A DNA stretch of 41,019 nucleotides from Desulfobacteraceae bacterium (GCA_016783065.1 JADHXI010000009.1:1-41019), one strand, 5' to 3'. Shown: positions 9,024 to 16,600, numbered from the stretch's first letter. The notes: generated by a model from the letters alone, not told the origin. A program made the numbers and translations.

Positions 9024-11134
9024 ACCCCCAACTCCTCAAATTTTTTCTTAATGTTCGCCGCCAACGTTACCGCTTCGGCGTTGAGGTCCTCGAGCTCGAC
9101 GTGAATCTCGCGCAGGGCCTCCTCGAAGTCGAAGTTTTCGTCTTCTTCCTCAGGGGCGATGCCCACGTAGCGGCCGGGGGTCAAGCTCCAATCATTGGCT
9201 TCGATCTCGGCGTGGTCCACCAGTTTGACCAAACCCTCCACATCGCAGAGCTTGGCCTCGGAAAAACGTTCGGTGAGCCAGCGGGCCTGTTTCCAGAAAT
9301 AGCGTACCTGCTTGAGCTGGGTGATGGCGAGTTGACGTGCCACATCGGCGGCCTTGCTCAAATGGGTGATGTCACGGCCTACCCAGGTATCGCTTAATTT
9401 GGCATTGCACTCTTTCTCGCAGGTCTCAATCAGATGGGTGGCGAGTTTGTAGAGCAGGTCGCTCTGTTTGATCAGATTGCGGCTGGTCTCGACCATCGAG
9501 GCGAGTCGGTCAACCGCTTTTTTGAGTGCGCCGTTGGTGGTCTTCTGCGCTTTCCATACGTCTTCCTGTTCAACAAGGGCCTTTTTGAACCCGGCGACAT
9601 CGGTTTGGAATGCGGGCAGGGCCTTTGTTAGTTCCACTTGAATCGAGGTATGAGCGACATCTGCGGAAAGGGTGTCTGTGAAGGTTTTTATGTTGTTTAT
9701 CAGGGTCTTGATGGCCTTGGCAAAGTCGGGCAGAGGCCGGATGGCGTCTCCGCTTTCGTCCTTTGTGTTGAAACAGTCCGAGCCTTCATTCAGAGTACGG
9801 CGGCAGTAACCGGAAACCAGTTCAAGGTACCTGTCGGTCCGACCGCGATAGAGCCACACAATGGCCAGCAGGTTCTGCCGCTGCTCGGGGCTGAAGTCGT
9901 AGATCTTGCGAGTGACCTTCCTATAGACATTCCGCGCGTCGATCATCAGCATCTTATCGCGGTGGGCATCGGGCTTGTCGCGGTTCAAAAACCACAGCTC
10001 GCAGGGGACCGTGCGGGTATAAAAGAAATTGGACCGAATGGCCACCATCACGTCCACATCGCCGCTCTCCACCAGCTTTCGGCGCACCTTGGCCTCGCCG
10101 CCCCCGGCACTGGAGGCCTGGGAGGACATGACAAAACCGGCCCGCCCCCGCTCGCTTAAATAGCTGTAAAAATAACTGATCCAGATGTAGTTACCGTTGG
10201 AGACCTTCCCCTTTTTGTTGACCCCGGGCAGACCGAATGGCAGGCGCGGGTCGGTCTTGACCTTGTCCGCATCAATTTCGTCCACATTGAAAGGCGGATT
10301 GGCCATCACGAAGTCGGATTTGCCGACCAGCTCGTGGGGGTCTTCGTAATACGTAATCGCCTTCTGAATGTCGCCTTCAAGGCCGTGGACGGCCAGGTTC
10401 ATCTTGGCCAGCCGGATGGTGGTGGCGTTTTTTTCCAGGCCGCGGAAGGTCAGCCGTTCAGTGGGGCTCTGACCGTGCTCCTCCACTATACGCGCACTCT
10501 GAACAAACATGCCGCCTGAGCCGCAGGCCGGGTCCAGCACCGTGCCGCGTTCGGGATCGAGCACGTGGGCGATCAGTGAAACCAGCGACACAGGGGTGAA
10601 AAACTCCCCACCGTCGTGAGCCTTCTGGTCGGCAAACTGGGTCAGAAAATATTCATAGATGCGGCCAAAAACATCTCCCGAGACCTTTTTCAGTACGTCT
10701 GGGTTGAGCGTGCGCAAAAGCTGACCGAGGACATCGTTGTCCAGTTCCTGGTATTCACTCTTAGGCAGGATACCGCGCAAATTGTCGTAATCCGCCTCGA
10801 TGGACTCCATGGCCTTGATAATGGCCTTGGCACGGTCCGCACTGTCAGGCATGGCCACAAGATAGTCGAACTGCGCTTCAGGCTGCAGGAAGATCGAGCT
10901 CTGCTGGGAAAAGTCCTCCTTAGTCAGCGCCCGCGTCTTGCCGCCGCGGGTAGGCAGATTGGCCTCGATCCCGTCCTTTACCGCCAAGAAGCGGCTGTAG
11001 GCATGTCGCAGGAAAACCAGACCCATCACAGGCAAAAAGTATTCGTTGCTGGCATAATTCGAGTTGGCGCGCAGCGTATCCGCCGCACCCCACAGCCGCT
11101 TTTCAATCGCCTCGATATGTTCTAATTGTGTCAC
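9020..11134 (-). CDS. hsdM: Type I restriction-modification DNA adenine methyltransferase subunit
   Basis: A 704-residue N6-adenine methylase. It has an N-terminal helical HsdM_N region (1-130), the SAM-binding DPACGSGG (201-208) and the catalytic NPPF (279-282). The long C-terminal extension (~480-704) is helical and heptad-like, probably contacting HsdS/HsdR; it makes this protein larger than classic ~500-residue HsdM. The start is GTG at 11134 (GTGACACAATTAGAA), with GGAG about 8 bases upstream. It is the first gene of the operon. The upstream space contains attC-like palindromes, so the operon borders the cassette array. Confidence 0.95.
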   Translation of the reverse strand: MTQLEHIEAIEKRLWGAADTLRANSNYASNEYFLPVMGLVFLRHAYSRFLAVKDGIEANLPTRGGKTRALTKEDFSQQSSIFLQPEAQFDYLVAMPDSADRAKAIIKAMESIEADYDNLRGILPKSEYQELDNDVLGQLLRTLNPDVLKKVSGDVFGRIYEYFLTQFADQKAHDGGEFFTPVSLVSLIAHVLDPERGTVLDPACGSGGMFVQSARIVEEHGQSPTERLTFRGLEKNATTIRLAKMNLAVHGLEGDIQKAITYYEDPHELVGKSDFVMANPPFNVDEIDADKVKTDPRLPFGLPGVNKKGKVSNGNYIWISYFYSYLSERGRAGFVMSSQASSAGGGEAKVRRKLVESGDVDVMVAIRSNFFYTRTVPCELWFLNRDKPDAHRDKMLMIDARNVYRKVTRKIYDFSPEQRQNLLAIVWLYRGRTDRYLELVSGYCRRTLNEGSDCFNTKDESGDAIRPLPDFAKAIKTLINNIKTFTDTLSADVAHTSIQVELTKALPAFQTDVAGFKKALVEQEDVWKAQKTTNGALKKAVDRLASMVETSRNLIKQSDLLYKLATHLIETCEKECNAKLSDTWVGRDITHLSKAADVARQLAITQLKQVRYFWKQARWLTERFSEAKLCDVEGLVKLVDHAEIEANDWSLTPGRYVGIAPEEEDENFDFEEALREIHVELEDLNAEAVTLAANIKKKFEELGV

Positions 11135-11161
11135 ACTGACTCCGTTTGATTTTATCTTTCA

Positions 11162-11219
11162 GGCTAACGTGCTCTTCAGGGGGCGCGGCTTTTTGCGCTC
11201 CGCTGAAAGAGGTTCCAAC
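11162..11219 (-). other. Degenerate attC-like imperfect palindrome
   Basis: On the minus strand an arm beginning GGAACCTCTTTCAGCGG pairs, with bulges, with an arm ending CCTGAAGAGCACGTTAGCC around an AAAAA loop. Bulged arms with AAC/GTT at their bases are the architecture of an integron attC. The core boxes are imperfect (GTTAGCC rather than GTTRRRY). It lies just after the DUF3644 gene, where a cassette's own attC is expected. Confidence 0.4.
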
Positions 11220-11221
11220 TA

Positions 11222-11260
11222 CAGGATAGATCGTGGTTCGCTTCGCTCACACAATCTATC
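11222..11260. repeat. 13-bp inverted repeat hairpin
   Basis: AGGATAGATCGTG ... CACAATCTATCCT, one mismatch, enclosing a GCTTCGC centre that can pair further. It stands between the DUF3644 stop and hsdM and could act as a transcription barrier, though it has no T-run. Confidence 0.5.
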
Positions 11261-11268
11261 CTTATTCA

Positions 11269-12357
11269 TTAGGGTTCGTATTCCTCAATATTTAATATTT
11301 TTCCAGAATCAAATTGTTCTTTTACTTCGTCTATCGTTATACCTGATTGTAAAAGATGAATTAAAAAGTCAGTCCATTTATCATTATACACATAGTCGTT
11401 ATGAGGCTCATCATAATGACAATAATCAGTATTTGTGTCAAATGGATCGTCTGCGCCTCCAGGCGGACGAATACCAAAAACAGTATAAATATATCTATGT
11501 CTTGGGTGATTCAGAATCTTTTTGCCAAATGTTTCATTCACTTTATCAATAACTTGCCCTGGTTTTAATCTGCCTACGTTAACTCCTTCTACCTTAATTT
11601 TTCTGTCTTTGACTAACACTGTTATTTTCTCATATAGTTCTTTATCTTTTCGTTCAAGTTGATCAAAATTTACATATTCTATCACAAGATCATTTCTATT
11701 TGTGTTAGATATTTTTGGAACTTGTAGTAATTTAATGCTATATTCCTGAGAGTTAAAAGTGTCTTCATCCAGTGATGTTCTGTGTTTATTAACATAATCT
11801 ATTATTTCTTTTAGATCTCTCGAAAGAGCAATTTTACTTGATTTCATCTGTTCTTTAGTGCGGAGATGTGAAAATTGAAGAGAATAAACCAATGATTCAT
11901 TAAGCGCATATTTATTTCCAAATAACTCTATCAGTAAATTTTCGTAATTATATAGAAATGCTTGGCATTCGCCAAATATTAGAATGTCAACTTCACGTTT
12001 TTCTATATGCCTGTGTTCAATTTTATTTCGCAATTGAATAAAAAATTGCAAATTCTTTTTAACCGGTTCTTTTAATTTTCCATATTTTCTTATACAAGTG
12101 GATAGCTCCCATGCTTTCCTTTCACCATCAATAGTTTCATATCTTCCAGTTTTCTTTTTATAAAAATATTTATTACCAATGGTATGATTAAAGTAAGCAT
12201 GAAATAGTCTCGTCCATGATATTACCATTAGCGCTATGAATCCCTCACATCTAAAGGTTGTTCTCGGCTTATTATAAATCTCAACGGCGAGTAGCGCTGA
12301 ATCAATAGATGATTGTAATAGTGTTTTTGTCCGTCCTTTTCTTAGAGATACAGCCAT
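11269..12357 (-). CDS. DUF3644-like protein with HEPN-type R-N-K-x-x-H motif
   Basis: A 362-residue protein. The N-terminal SSIDSALLAVEIYNKP...RCEGFIALMVISWTRLFHAYF matches the DUF3644 pattern as I know it. QLRNKIEHRH gives R110-x4-H115, the metal-independent RNase motif of HEPN domains. The C-terminal third (from ~240) is a separate region with RPPGGADDPF and many acidic/aromatic residues. The gene is much richer in A/T than hsdM next to it, a sign of transfer. DUF3644 genes are commonly found near defence systems. The upstream side carries GTTAGGG, a likely attC core, so this is probably a cassette gene. An RNA-cleaving abortive-infection role is inference. Confidence 0.7.
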   Translation of the reverse strand: MAVSLRKGRTKTLLQSSIDSALLAVEIYNKPRTTFRCEGFIALMVISWTRLFHAYFNHTIGNKYFYKKKTGRYETIDGERKAWELSTCIRKYGKLKEPVKKNLQFFIQLRNKIEHRHIEKREVDILIFGECQAFLYNYENLLIELFGNKYALNESLVYSLQFSHLRTKEQMKSSKIALSRDLKEIIDYVNKHRTSLDEDTFNSQEYSIKLLQVPKISNTNRNDLVIEYVNFDQLERKDKELYEKITVLVKDRKIKVEGVNVGRLKPGQVIDKVNETFGKKILNHPRHRYIYTVFGIRPPGGADDPFDTNTDYCHYDEPHNDYVYNDKWTDFLIHLLQSGITIDEVKEQFDSGKILNIEEYEP

Positions 12358-12367
12358 AATTTTGGAA

Positions 12368-12612
12368 CCCTAACCCACTCCTCAGGCGCGGCCTTTAGTG
12401 TAACAGGGGTCAATTCCTTGCGAGGCAATTGAATCTCTGTAATTCCGAAATAGGCCTTCGAATGTCAAGTTTCTTAGTTTCTGATGGACCCTCCGCAGTT
12501 CTCATTCTCTCTTTTACAGCATAGAGCGCGGAATTAGTACAGTTTGTTAAGGACGTCCCCCAAGTCCAAGGGCCGCGAGGTCCTTGGGATCAGGTGGAGC
12601 GAAAGGTTGGGG
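12368..12612 (-). other. Probable attC site interrupted by a GGACGTCC repeat
   Basis: On the minus strand CCCCAAC (12612-12606) follows directly after the stop of the 263-residue gene. GTTAGGG (12374-12368) precedes the DUF3644 gene. The stretches next to these cores are partly complementary (CTCC, CCTGA, GCGCGGCC). Between them lies a full ~120-bp GGACGTCC repeat. Subtracting it leaves ~123 bp, within the attC size range. The pairing is weaker than in the two clear sites. Confidence 0.4.
12447..12568. repeat. GGACGTCC-ended repeat, copy 4 (long form)
   Basis: Full-length partner of 1289-1409: begins GAAATAGGCC, shares AAGTTTCTTAGTTTCT and ends AAGGACGTCCCCCAAGTCCA, with an extra C in the last C-run. 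It appears to be inserted within an attC-like site between two cassette genes. Confidence 0.75.
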
Positions 12613-12613
12613 C

Positions 12614-13405
12614 TTATAGTATGTGTTCTTCAACACGTTGTGCCCCTGTCGGTGAAAGGAGAACAGAGTCTGTTTCCTTGTCAAATTCTATCATCCGCTT
12701 CTTGTGAAGAGTCTTGAGAACACGACTTTTGAAGACACTAAGATTTGAGTATTCTATCCAGTCGCAGAGATCCTCCACGAGTAGGGCCGATTCTTTCGAA
12801 GAGTAAAGAATTAGGAGAACTTGATCCCCAGCGGAGAGTCCTTTCTTGAGAACACGTTTCTTTCCGGCCACTTCCCAGATTGCGGGCAGTTGTCGCACAG
12901 AGATGCTGTCCACAAGGTCCTGAGCTTCTTCGAGGGACATTCCGTGGTGGATTCTGACTAGCTCACAGAGAACCCAGTCAGCTGTGCGAGCCATGACTGC
13001 CGTATCTATCTCATTTGCATCAACATCTCCACCTATATGGCCAATGCCTCGCTTGTTTCTCATGGTATAAAGAAACACGAGTGCTCTCGGGAGAATGACT
13101 CGTTCCGATTCGGTTGAAGCCCCGGAGGGAGAGACGATCAACTTCCGGCACTCATCTGCAAAGTTGCCAATCTTTTTGTTGAACGGTATGGATGAGCCTG
13201 TGACTACCTTCTGAATGTGACGAAGAACGGCTTCGCAGAATTTTCCTGCAGCCAAGCCAGCCGCATCGTGACGAGCTTCAATACAATTCCGCTTTAGATC
13301 GAAATATGCGGTAATAATTTTCGTGCGAAACTTCTTTTGGATACTGCTTAATGCAGCATCTAGAAGGGCGTTATGCTTTGGTGTATTCATATTGATTATC
13401 TGCAT
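12614..13405 (-). CDS. Unknown protein with HEPN-like R-N-K-x5-H motif
   Basis: A 263-residue protein that I do not assign to a named family. A largely helical N-terminal region (20-150) contains KFCEAVLRHIQKVVTG and MRNKRGIGHIGGDVDA. R116-N-K-...-H123 is an Rx6H motif like that of HEPN nucleases. The C-terminal part (175-263) looks like a winged helix (KSRVLKTLHKKRMIEFD). The start at 13405 has a GAAAGAAGA ribosome site; an ATG at 13390 has none. It overlaps the upstream 153-residue gene by ~35 bases in another frame, so the two are co-translated. It probably forms a two-gene cassette with that partner; the two ends of the pair carry matching GTTGGGG/CCCCAAC cores. Confidence 0.6.
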   Translation of the reverse strand: MQIINMNTPKHNALLDAALSSIQKKFRTKIITAYFDLKRNCIEARHDAAGLAAGKFCEAVLRHIQKVVTGSSIPFNKKIGNFADECRKLIVSPSGASTESERVILPRALVFLYTMRNKRGIGHIGGDVDANEIDTAVMARTADWVLCELVRIHHGMSLEEAQDLVDSISVRQLPAIWEVAGKKRVLKKGLSAGDQVLLILYSSKESALLVEDLCDWIEYSNLSVFKSRVLKTLHKKRMIEFDKETDSVLLSPTGAQRVEEHIL

Positions 13406-13832
13406 TCTTCTTTCGTGTCAGTTCGCCGTTGCGGACCATTCTTGAGAGTTTGCTGGAGAATTCATTTGCTTTAAAATTGCGAGCAAAATTCGTTGAGCAA
13501 TGCTGAATGATGTCATTAATAGTTCTGGGTTTAGAGAAGAAGTCGCCTTCAGCCAACTTGCTCACGGTCGCAACTGCGCCAGTGCCCGCAGCCGTAATCT
13601 TTTTCTTGCCTTTATTCGCAGCAACATTAGCCGACTTGGTTGCCGCCTTTGGCTTCTTGCGCGATGGCTTCTGAGACACTCTGTCCTTTGCTGGTATTTT
13701 GTCTCCTTGAAATACAGACGAATCTAGGATTAACTCAACAATACGAAGCTGGACGGCTTCTGACTTGAAGGCGTTTAAGACCCCGGCGAGTTCTTTAAGC
13801 TCTTTTTTGACCGTTTCGAAGTTCTTGATCAT
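13371..13832 (-). CDS. Unknown small basic protein, partner of the HEPN-like gene
   Basis: A 153-residue protein with three visible parts: a helical N-terminus (1-45, VKKELKELAGVLNAFKSEAV), a Lys/Ala-rich flexible linker (50-85) and a C-terminal winged-helix-like part (95-153, TINDIIQHC...SKLSRMVRNGELTRK) that could bind DNA. A strong AGGAGA ribosome site lies before the ATG at 13832. It starts 21 bases after the attC core GTTGGGG, so it is the first gene of its cassette. A regulator or antitoxin-like role for the following HEPN-like protein is possible but unproven. Confidence 0.6.
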   Translation of the reverse strand: MIKNFETVKKELKELAGVLNAFKSEAVQLRIVELILDSSVFQGDKIPAKDRVSQKPSRKKPKAATKSANVAANKGKKKITAAGTGAVATVSKLAEGDFFSKPRTINDIIQHCSTNFARNFKANEFSSKLSRMVRNGELTRKKNADNQYEYTKA

Positions 13833-13852
13833 CTCTGTCTCCTTTCTTTTTG

Positions 13853-13940
13853 CCCCAACACTGCAAATAACCGGTTGCCAAATGTTGTATAGCGAAGCGG
13901 CGCAACGTTTGGCAATCCGAGTTAATTTGCCTTGTTAGGT
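13853..13940 (-). other. attC: Integron attC recombination site
   Basis: An 88-bp imperfect palindrome. Read on the minus strand, it begins ACCTAAC (13940-13934, fits RYYYAAC) and ends GTTGGGG (13859-13853, GTTRRRY except the last base). The arms AAGGCAAATTAACTCGG ... and ... CCGGTTATTTGCAG pair with single unpaired bases on one side, the signature extrahelical bases of attC. TTGCCAAA/TTTGGCAA forms the inner stem. It starts 3 bases after the stop of the HEPN/zinc-ribbon gene, as expected for that cassette's own attC. Confidence 0.8.
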
Positions 13941-13943
13941 ATT

Positions 13944-14858
13944 TCATTCGTCCCATTGACAGAATCCTGGACAACATTTTCCCTCTCCAATATTGGCTTC
14001 TAACGCCACTTCTGCGTCACATTTTTTACATACGTAAATCAAGTCATCGTCTCCACACTTGAGGCAAAGTCCCCTCATTGTTCTATCTTTTTGACAATCG
14101 ATATTTAATGCATCGTAGACCATTGATCTTTTAGATTTACAGTATGGGCAATTAATGAAGCCTGCATGACTTAAATCCTCACAACAGGAGTAGCAGTATT
14201 CGGAACCGTAATCGACTGAAAGAGAGTCGTTTCCACAATGGACACAGCAATATACATTCTCTGCATTCTCCTTAGCTACTTTATGCATCTCATGTGCATA
14301 AGGTGGGAATTTGACTAATTTCAAAAAGTCTTTCGAATCTATATTTTCAGCTATTGCCTGGGATGGTTTAACTTCCTCCTCGGTTAAAGTGGGGATAACC
14401 ACTTTAACAATAAAATAGGTTAAATCATATTTTAGATCATACAGTTCCGATTCATCAAACTTATAATTCAAATGAACTAGCTTGTTTCTTATTTTTTGGA
14501 ATTCATTTATTAAATATTCATCATCACTATTTAAAAAAACGGTTCTTTCTAAAGCGTCTTTTTTCAACATGTTAAAAGGCTTCGTCATCAACTCGTTGTT
14601 TTCAAATTTTGACAGCAGGCTTTCTGCAGTTAATGTAGTGTCTACTCCTTTAACAATTCCGTGTATTCCATCGGCTTTTATGAAATAAGCAACCAATGAA
14701 AGCTCAAATGACATTTGAATTAAAGTGGTAGCCATAATGGCTTTTTCCTCAGTCAAGCCTTCATCATTTGAGTCGTCGTGGCTGATTAATTCTTTTATAG
14801 CCCTCCTGAGAAAGAGCCACGAGTTATCACGAACCTTTTTAACTATATTACTGCTCAT
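13944..14858 (-). CDS. HEPN-like protein with C-terminal zinc ribbons
   Basis: A 304-residue protein. The N-terminal ~180 residues are helical and include KIRNKLVHLNY: R124-x4-H129, the HEPN ribonuclease motif. The C-terminal third holds a series of Cys pairs: C204/C205/C208, C222/C225/C226, C237/C240, C265/C268, C277/C280 and C295/C296/C300. This is enough for about three zinc ribbons that could bind RNA, DNA or protein. The gene lies cleanly between two attC sites (14870-14941 and 13853-13940), so it is a mobile cassette. It is AT-rich compared with the core genes. I infer an RNA-cleaving defence or stress effector; I know of no named family with this exact layout. Confidence 0.7.
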   Translation of the reverse strand: MSSNIVKKVRDNSWLFLRRAIKELISHDDSNDEGLTEEKAIMATTLIQMSFELSLVAYFIKADGIHGIVKGVDTTLTAESLLSKFENNELMTKPFNMLKKDALERTVFLNSDDEYLINEFQKIRNKLVHLNYKFDESELYDLKYDLTYFIVKVVIPTLTEEEVKPSQAIAENIDSKDFLKLVKFPPYAHEMHKVAKENAENVYCCVHCGNDSLSVDYGSEYCYSCCEDLSHAGFINCPYCKSKRSMVYDALNIDCQKDRTMRGLCLKCGDDDLIYVCKKCDAEVALEANIGEGKCCPGFCQWDE

Positions 14859-14869
14859 AGTGCCCCAAT

Positions 14870-14941
14870 ACCTAACGCCTAGCTTCAGTTGCCGCTGTGG
14901 AGCGCAGCGGAACAGCGGTCAACTGCAAGCTGATGTTAGAT
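14870..14941 (-). other. attC: Integron attC recombination site
   Basis: A 72-bp site. On the minus strand it begins ATCTAAC (14941-14935) and ends GTTAGGT (14876-14870), exact RYYYAAC and GTTRRRY boxes. The arms CATCAGCTTGCAGTTGACC and GGCAACTGAAGCTAGGC pair with unpaired G and A on one side, then ACAGCGG/CCGCTGT closes a 13-base loop. These are all the structural marks of attC. It lies between the TIR-SLOG gene and the HEPN/zinc-ribbon gene. Confidence 0.88.
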
Positions 14942-14984
14942 GGCCTGCAATGGATTTCCGGCGATATCTGTTCTCAAAATATCT

Positions 14985-16046
14985 CTAATCCGAGCCATAA
15001 AGAAACTCCGCAATTCCCTTCGCCGGCTTAGCCTTCTCATACTTGCGCCAGCCTTCATAAGGTTTCTGCTCAATTTCCGACGCCTCTTTCCAGAGGTGAT
15101 ACGCAGTACCTTCAAAGAAAGGAACCATCACAACTTTCGTCTTCAACTCCTTTGCGGCCTTATATTCCTCCATGGTACCGACATTTCCCCCTACCAGTAC
15201 TAAGCACTCAACATCGGCTAAGTAGCTTTTCCTGAATTCGTGTAAATGGAGCATCCATTCCTCTTGAAGTTCAGACTCAAGATCGCTTTCCTCTCGTGCA
15301 AACCGGTCTACGGGATACAGACCGCCGATACGATAGTGAGCTTCTTCAGTTCTATGTTTTCTTCGATAATCAAGGTACGCACTCGATACAACTTTGCCCA
15401 AATCCTCTACTTGGGGACACGATGCAATACTAAATCCTCTTTGAAGAAGGGAGGCAGTGAGATCACTTACGAACTTTCTCAATCGGTTCCTGTGTCTCTT
15501 ATCATTAGCTTTCTCGGCGGCAAGATTCCCTGCTATAAAGATCCAGCGTACTTTGGAGATCCTCAGGATCGCGTCCATATGACGGTTGTCAGTGACGAGA
15601 CGTTCAATCTGTGTTCGTATAGTCAACGGCTCTGCTCTTGTATCATGAGCTTTACAGACATTAACGAGAAAATCGGTAAGGCTGTTATGGTCGAAGAGAT
15701 CAAAAACGGTAACGTCCTTACCAATGAGCTCAATTTCGCTAATGGATACGCCAGCTGTTCGGACCGGAAATCTCTTAAGACCAAAAGCTTCTGCAGCACC
15801 AGACTCGAAGAGAACCCAAGGCCGTCTGACTGAGTGTCTAGTATATATCGGCACGAAACATGAGCTCTCTCTGATCCCTCGTAGTACATGCTTCCGCCAC
15901 GCTTCACCTCCTGCCGATCGGCGAAGAGCATCAGGTGCGAAGTAGACAGTTTCGCGAATGTCTAGAAACAAGTCGCTGAGTTTCTGTGCCAGTTCTCGAT
16001 CCGGTTGGGCAAAGCTTAAAAACACGGTATGCTTATTATTATCCAT
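14985..16046 (-). CDS. TIR-SLOG (STALD-like) fusion protein, candidate immune NADase/sensor
   Basis: A 353-residue protein. Residues 5-95 are a TIR domain: VFLSFAQPDRELAQKL at the start, then RESSCFVPIYT and PWVLFESGAAEA, with E81 as the probable catalytic glutamate of TIR NADases. Residues ~165-320 form a SLOG/LOG-like Rossmann domain: WIFIAGN, LLQRGFSIASCPQ and VGGNVGTMEE (286-294, the nucleotide-binding GGxxGTxxE motif). In Thoeris, ThsA carries a SIR2 joined to a SLOG-type STALD domain that senses a cyclic ADP-ribose signal made by a separate TIR protein. Here TIR and SLOG lie in one chain. Ribosome site GGAGGG precedes the ATG. It lies next to an attC, so it is probably a cassette gene. 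The function is inferred. Confidence 0.82.
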   Translation of the reverse strand: MDNNKHTVFLSFAQPDRELAQKLSDLFLDIRETVYFAPDALRRSAGGEAWRKHVLRGIRESSCFVPIYTRHSVRRPWVLFESGAAEAFGLKRFPVRTAGVSISEIELIGKDVTVFDLFDHNSLTDFLVNVCKAHDTRAEPLTIRTQIERLVTDNRHMDAILRISKVRWIFIAGNLAAEKANDKRHRNRLRKFVSDLTASLLQRGFSIASCPQVEDLGKVVSSAYLDYRRKHRTEEAHYRIGGLYPVDRFAREESDLESELQEEWMLHLHEFRKSYLADVECLVLVGGNVGTMEEYKAAKELKTKVVMVPFFEGTAYHLWKEASEIEQKPYEGWRKYEKAKPAKGIAEFLYGSD

Positions 16047-16146
16047 AGGGAATTCCCTCCATTAACAGAACATTGGAAAGATCAATGTAGTTGCTCATCA
16101 CACCTTTTTTCATTAGGTGAAATTCACAGCCATCTACGTTAACATG

Positions 16147-16600
16147 AAGGGGTCAAATCTTTGATTGACCTTTCTTTATAGTGAAGCAAATATTTGCCCA
16201 TAACGCTTTTTGAACTTATTGTTTCACAACCTTCTTTTTACCCTGCTGATTGCATTGCTTACGGAACTGTAATTCTTTAGATTAAATTCCTCACTTTCAC
16301 CCCCAGAAAATAACAATACCACTCCTCATCCAGCTAATCGTTTCATTCAGAATCACCGCCAGGGTGTTGAAATTTTCAATTTTTGCTCACGATCCCTTCA
16401 AAAGAGACTGGCACAAATAAAAAGCGCCTTTGGGAACAGTTGCCCAAAGGCGCTTTTAAGGTCGTCCTGCGCAATTACGAAACCATAGGCTTTCGGCTTT
16501 GGGGCCATCGGCCCGCTCCCACCTATTTTGGTTGTTTATATTGGAATTATCTATTCAATTTTGTCGGTACAACTGCTTTCCTTATATTTCCCTAAATGTC
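16147..16600. pseudogene. Relic of an acetoacetate-decarboxylase-like locus: both flanks kept, gene lost
   Basis: Copy 1 of a repeat that also surrounds the intact gene at 17698-18492. The left 200 bases (from AAGGGGTCAAATCTTTGATT) match 17502-17700. The right 200 bases (the hairpin and its tail) match 18530-18745. Between them almost all of the coding part is missing; only a frame-broken trace of the last codons remains near 16345-16370. The simplest reading is duplication of the whole locus followed by deletion of the gene. The PIN-toxin gene's 3' end overlaps the right edge. Confidence 0.65.
16420..16457. terminator. 15-bp perfect hairpin, copy 1
   Basis: AAAAGCGCCTTTGGG pairs perfectly with CCCAAAGGCGCTTTT across an 8-base loop. 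With A-runs before and T-runs after, it can act as an intrinsic terminator on either strand. Copies lie at 18557-18594 (one mismatch) and 20993-21030 (perfect). Confidence 0.75.

Noticed and set aside
4010-11134. A BREX or DISARM system instead of type I restriction
   Set aside because: There is no PglZ, DrmA or BrxC-like gene. The HsdM, HsdS and HsdR motifs and the coupled order are those of a plain type I system.
15246-15833. A 195-codon frame antisense to the TIR-SLOG gene
   Set aside because: The minus-strand protein has clear TIR and SLOG motifs; the antisense frame has none.
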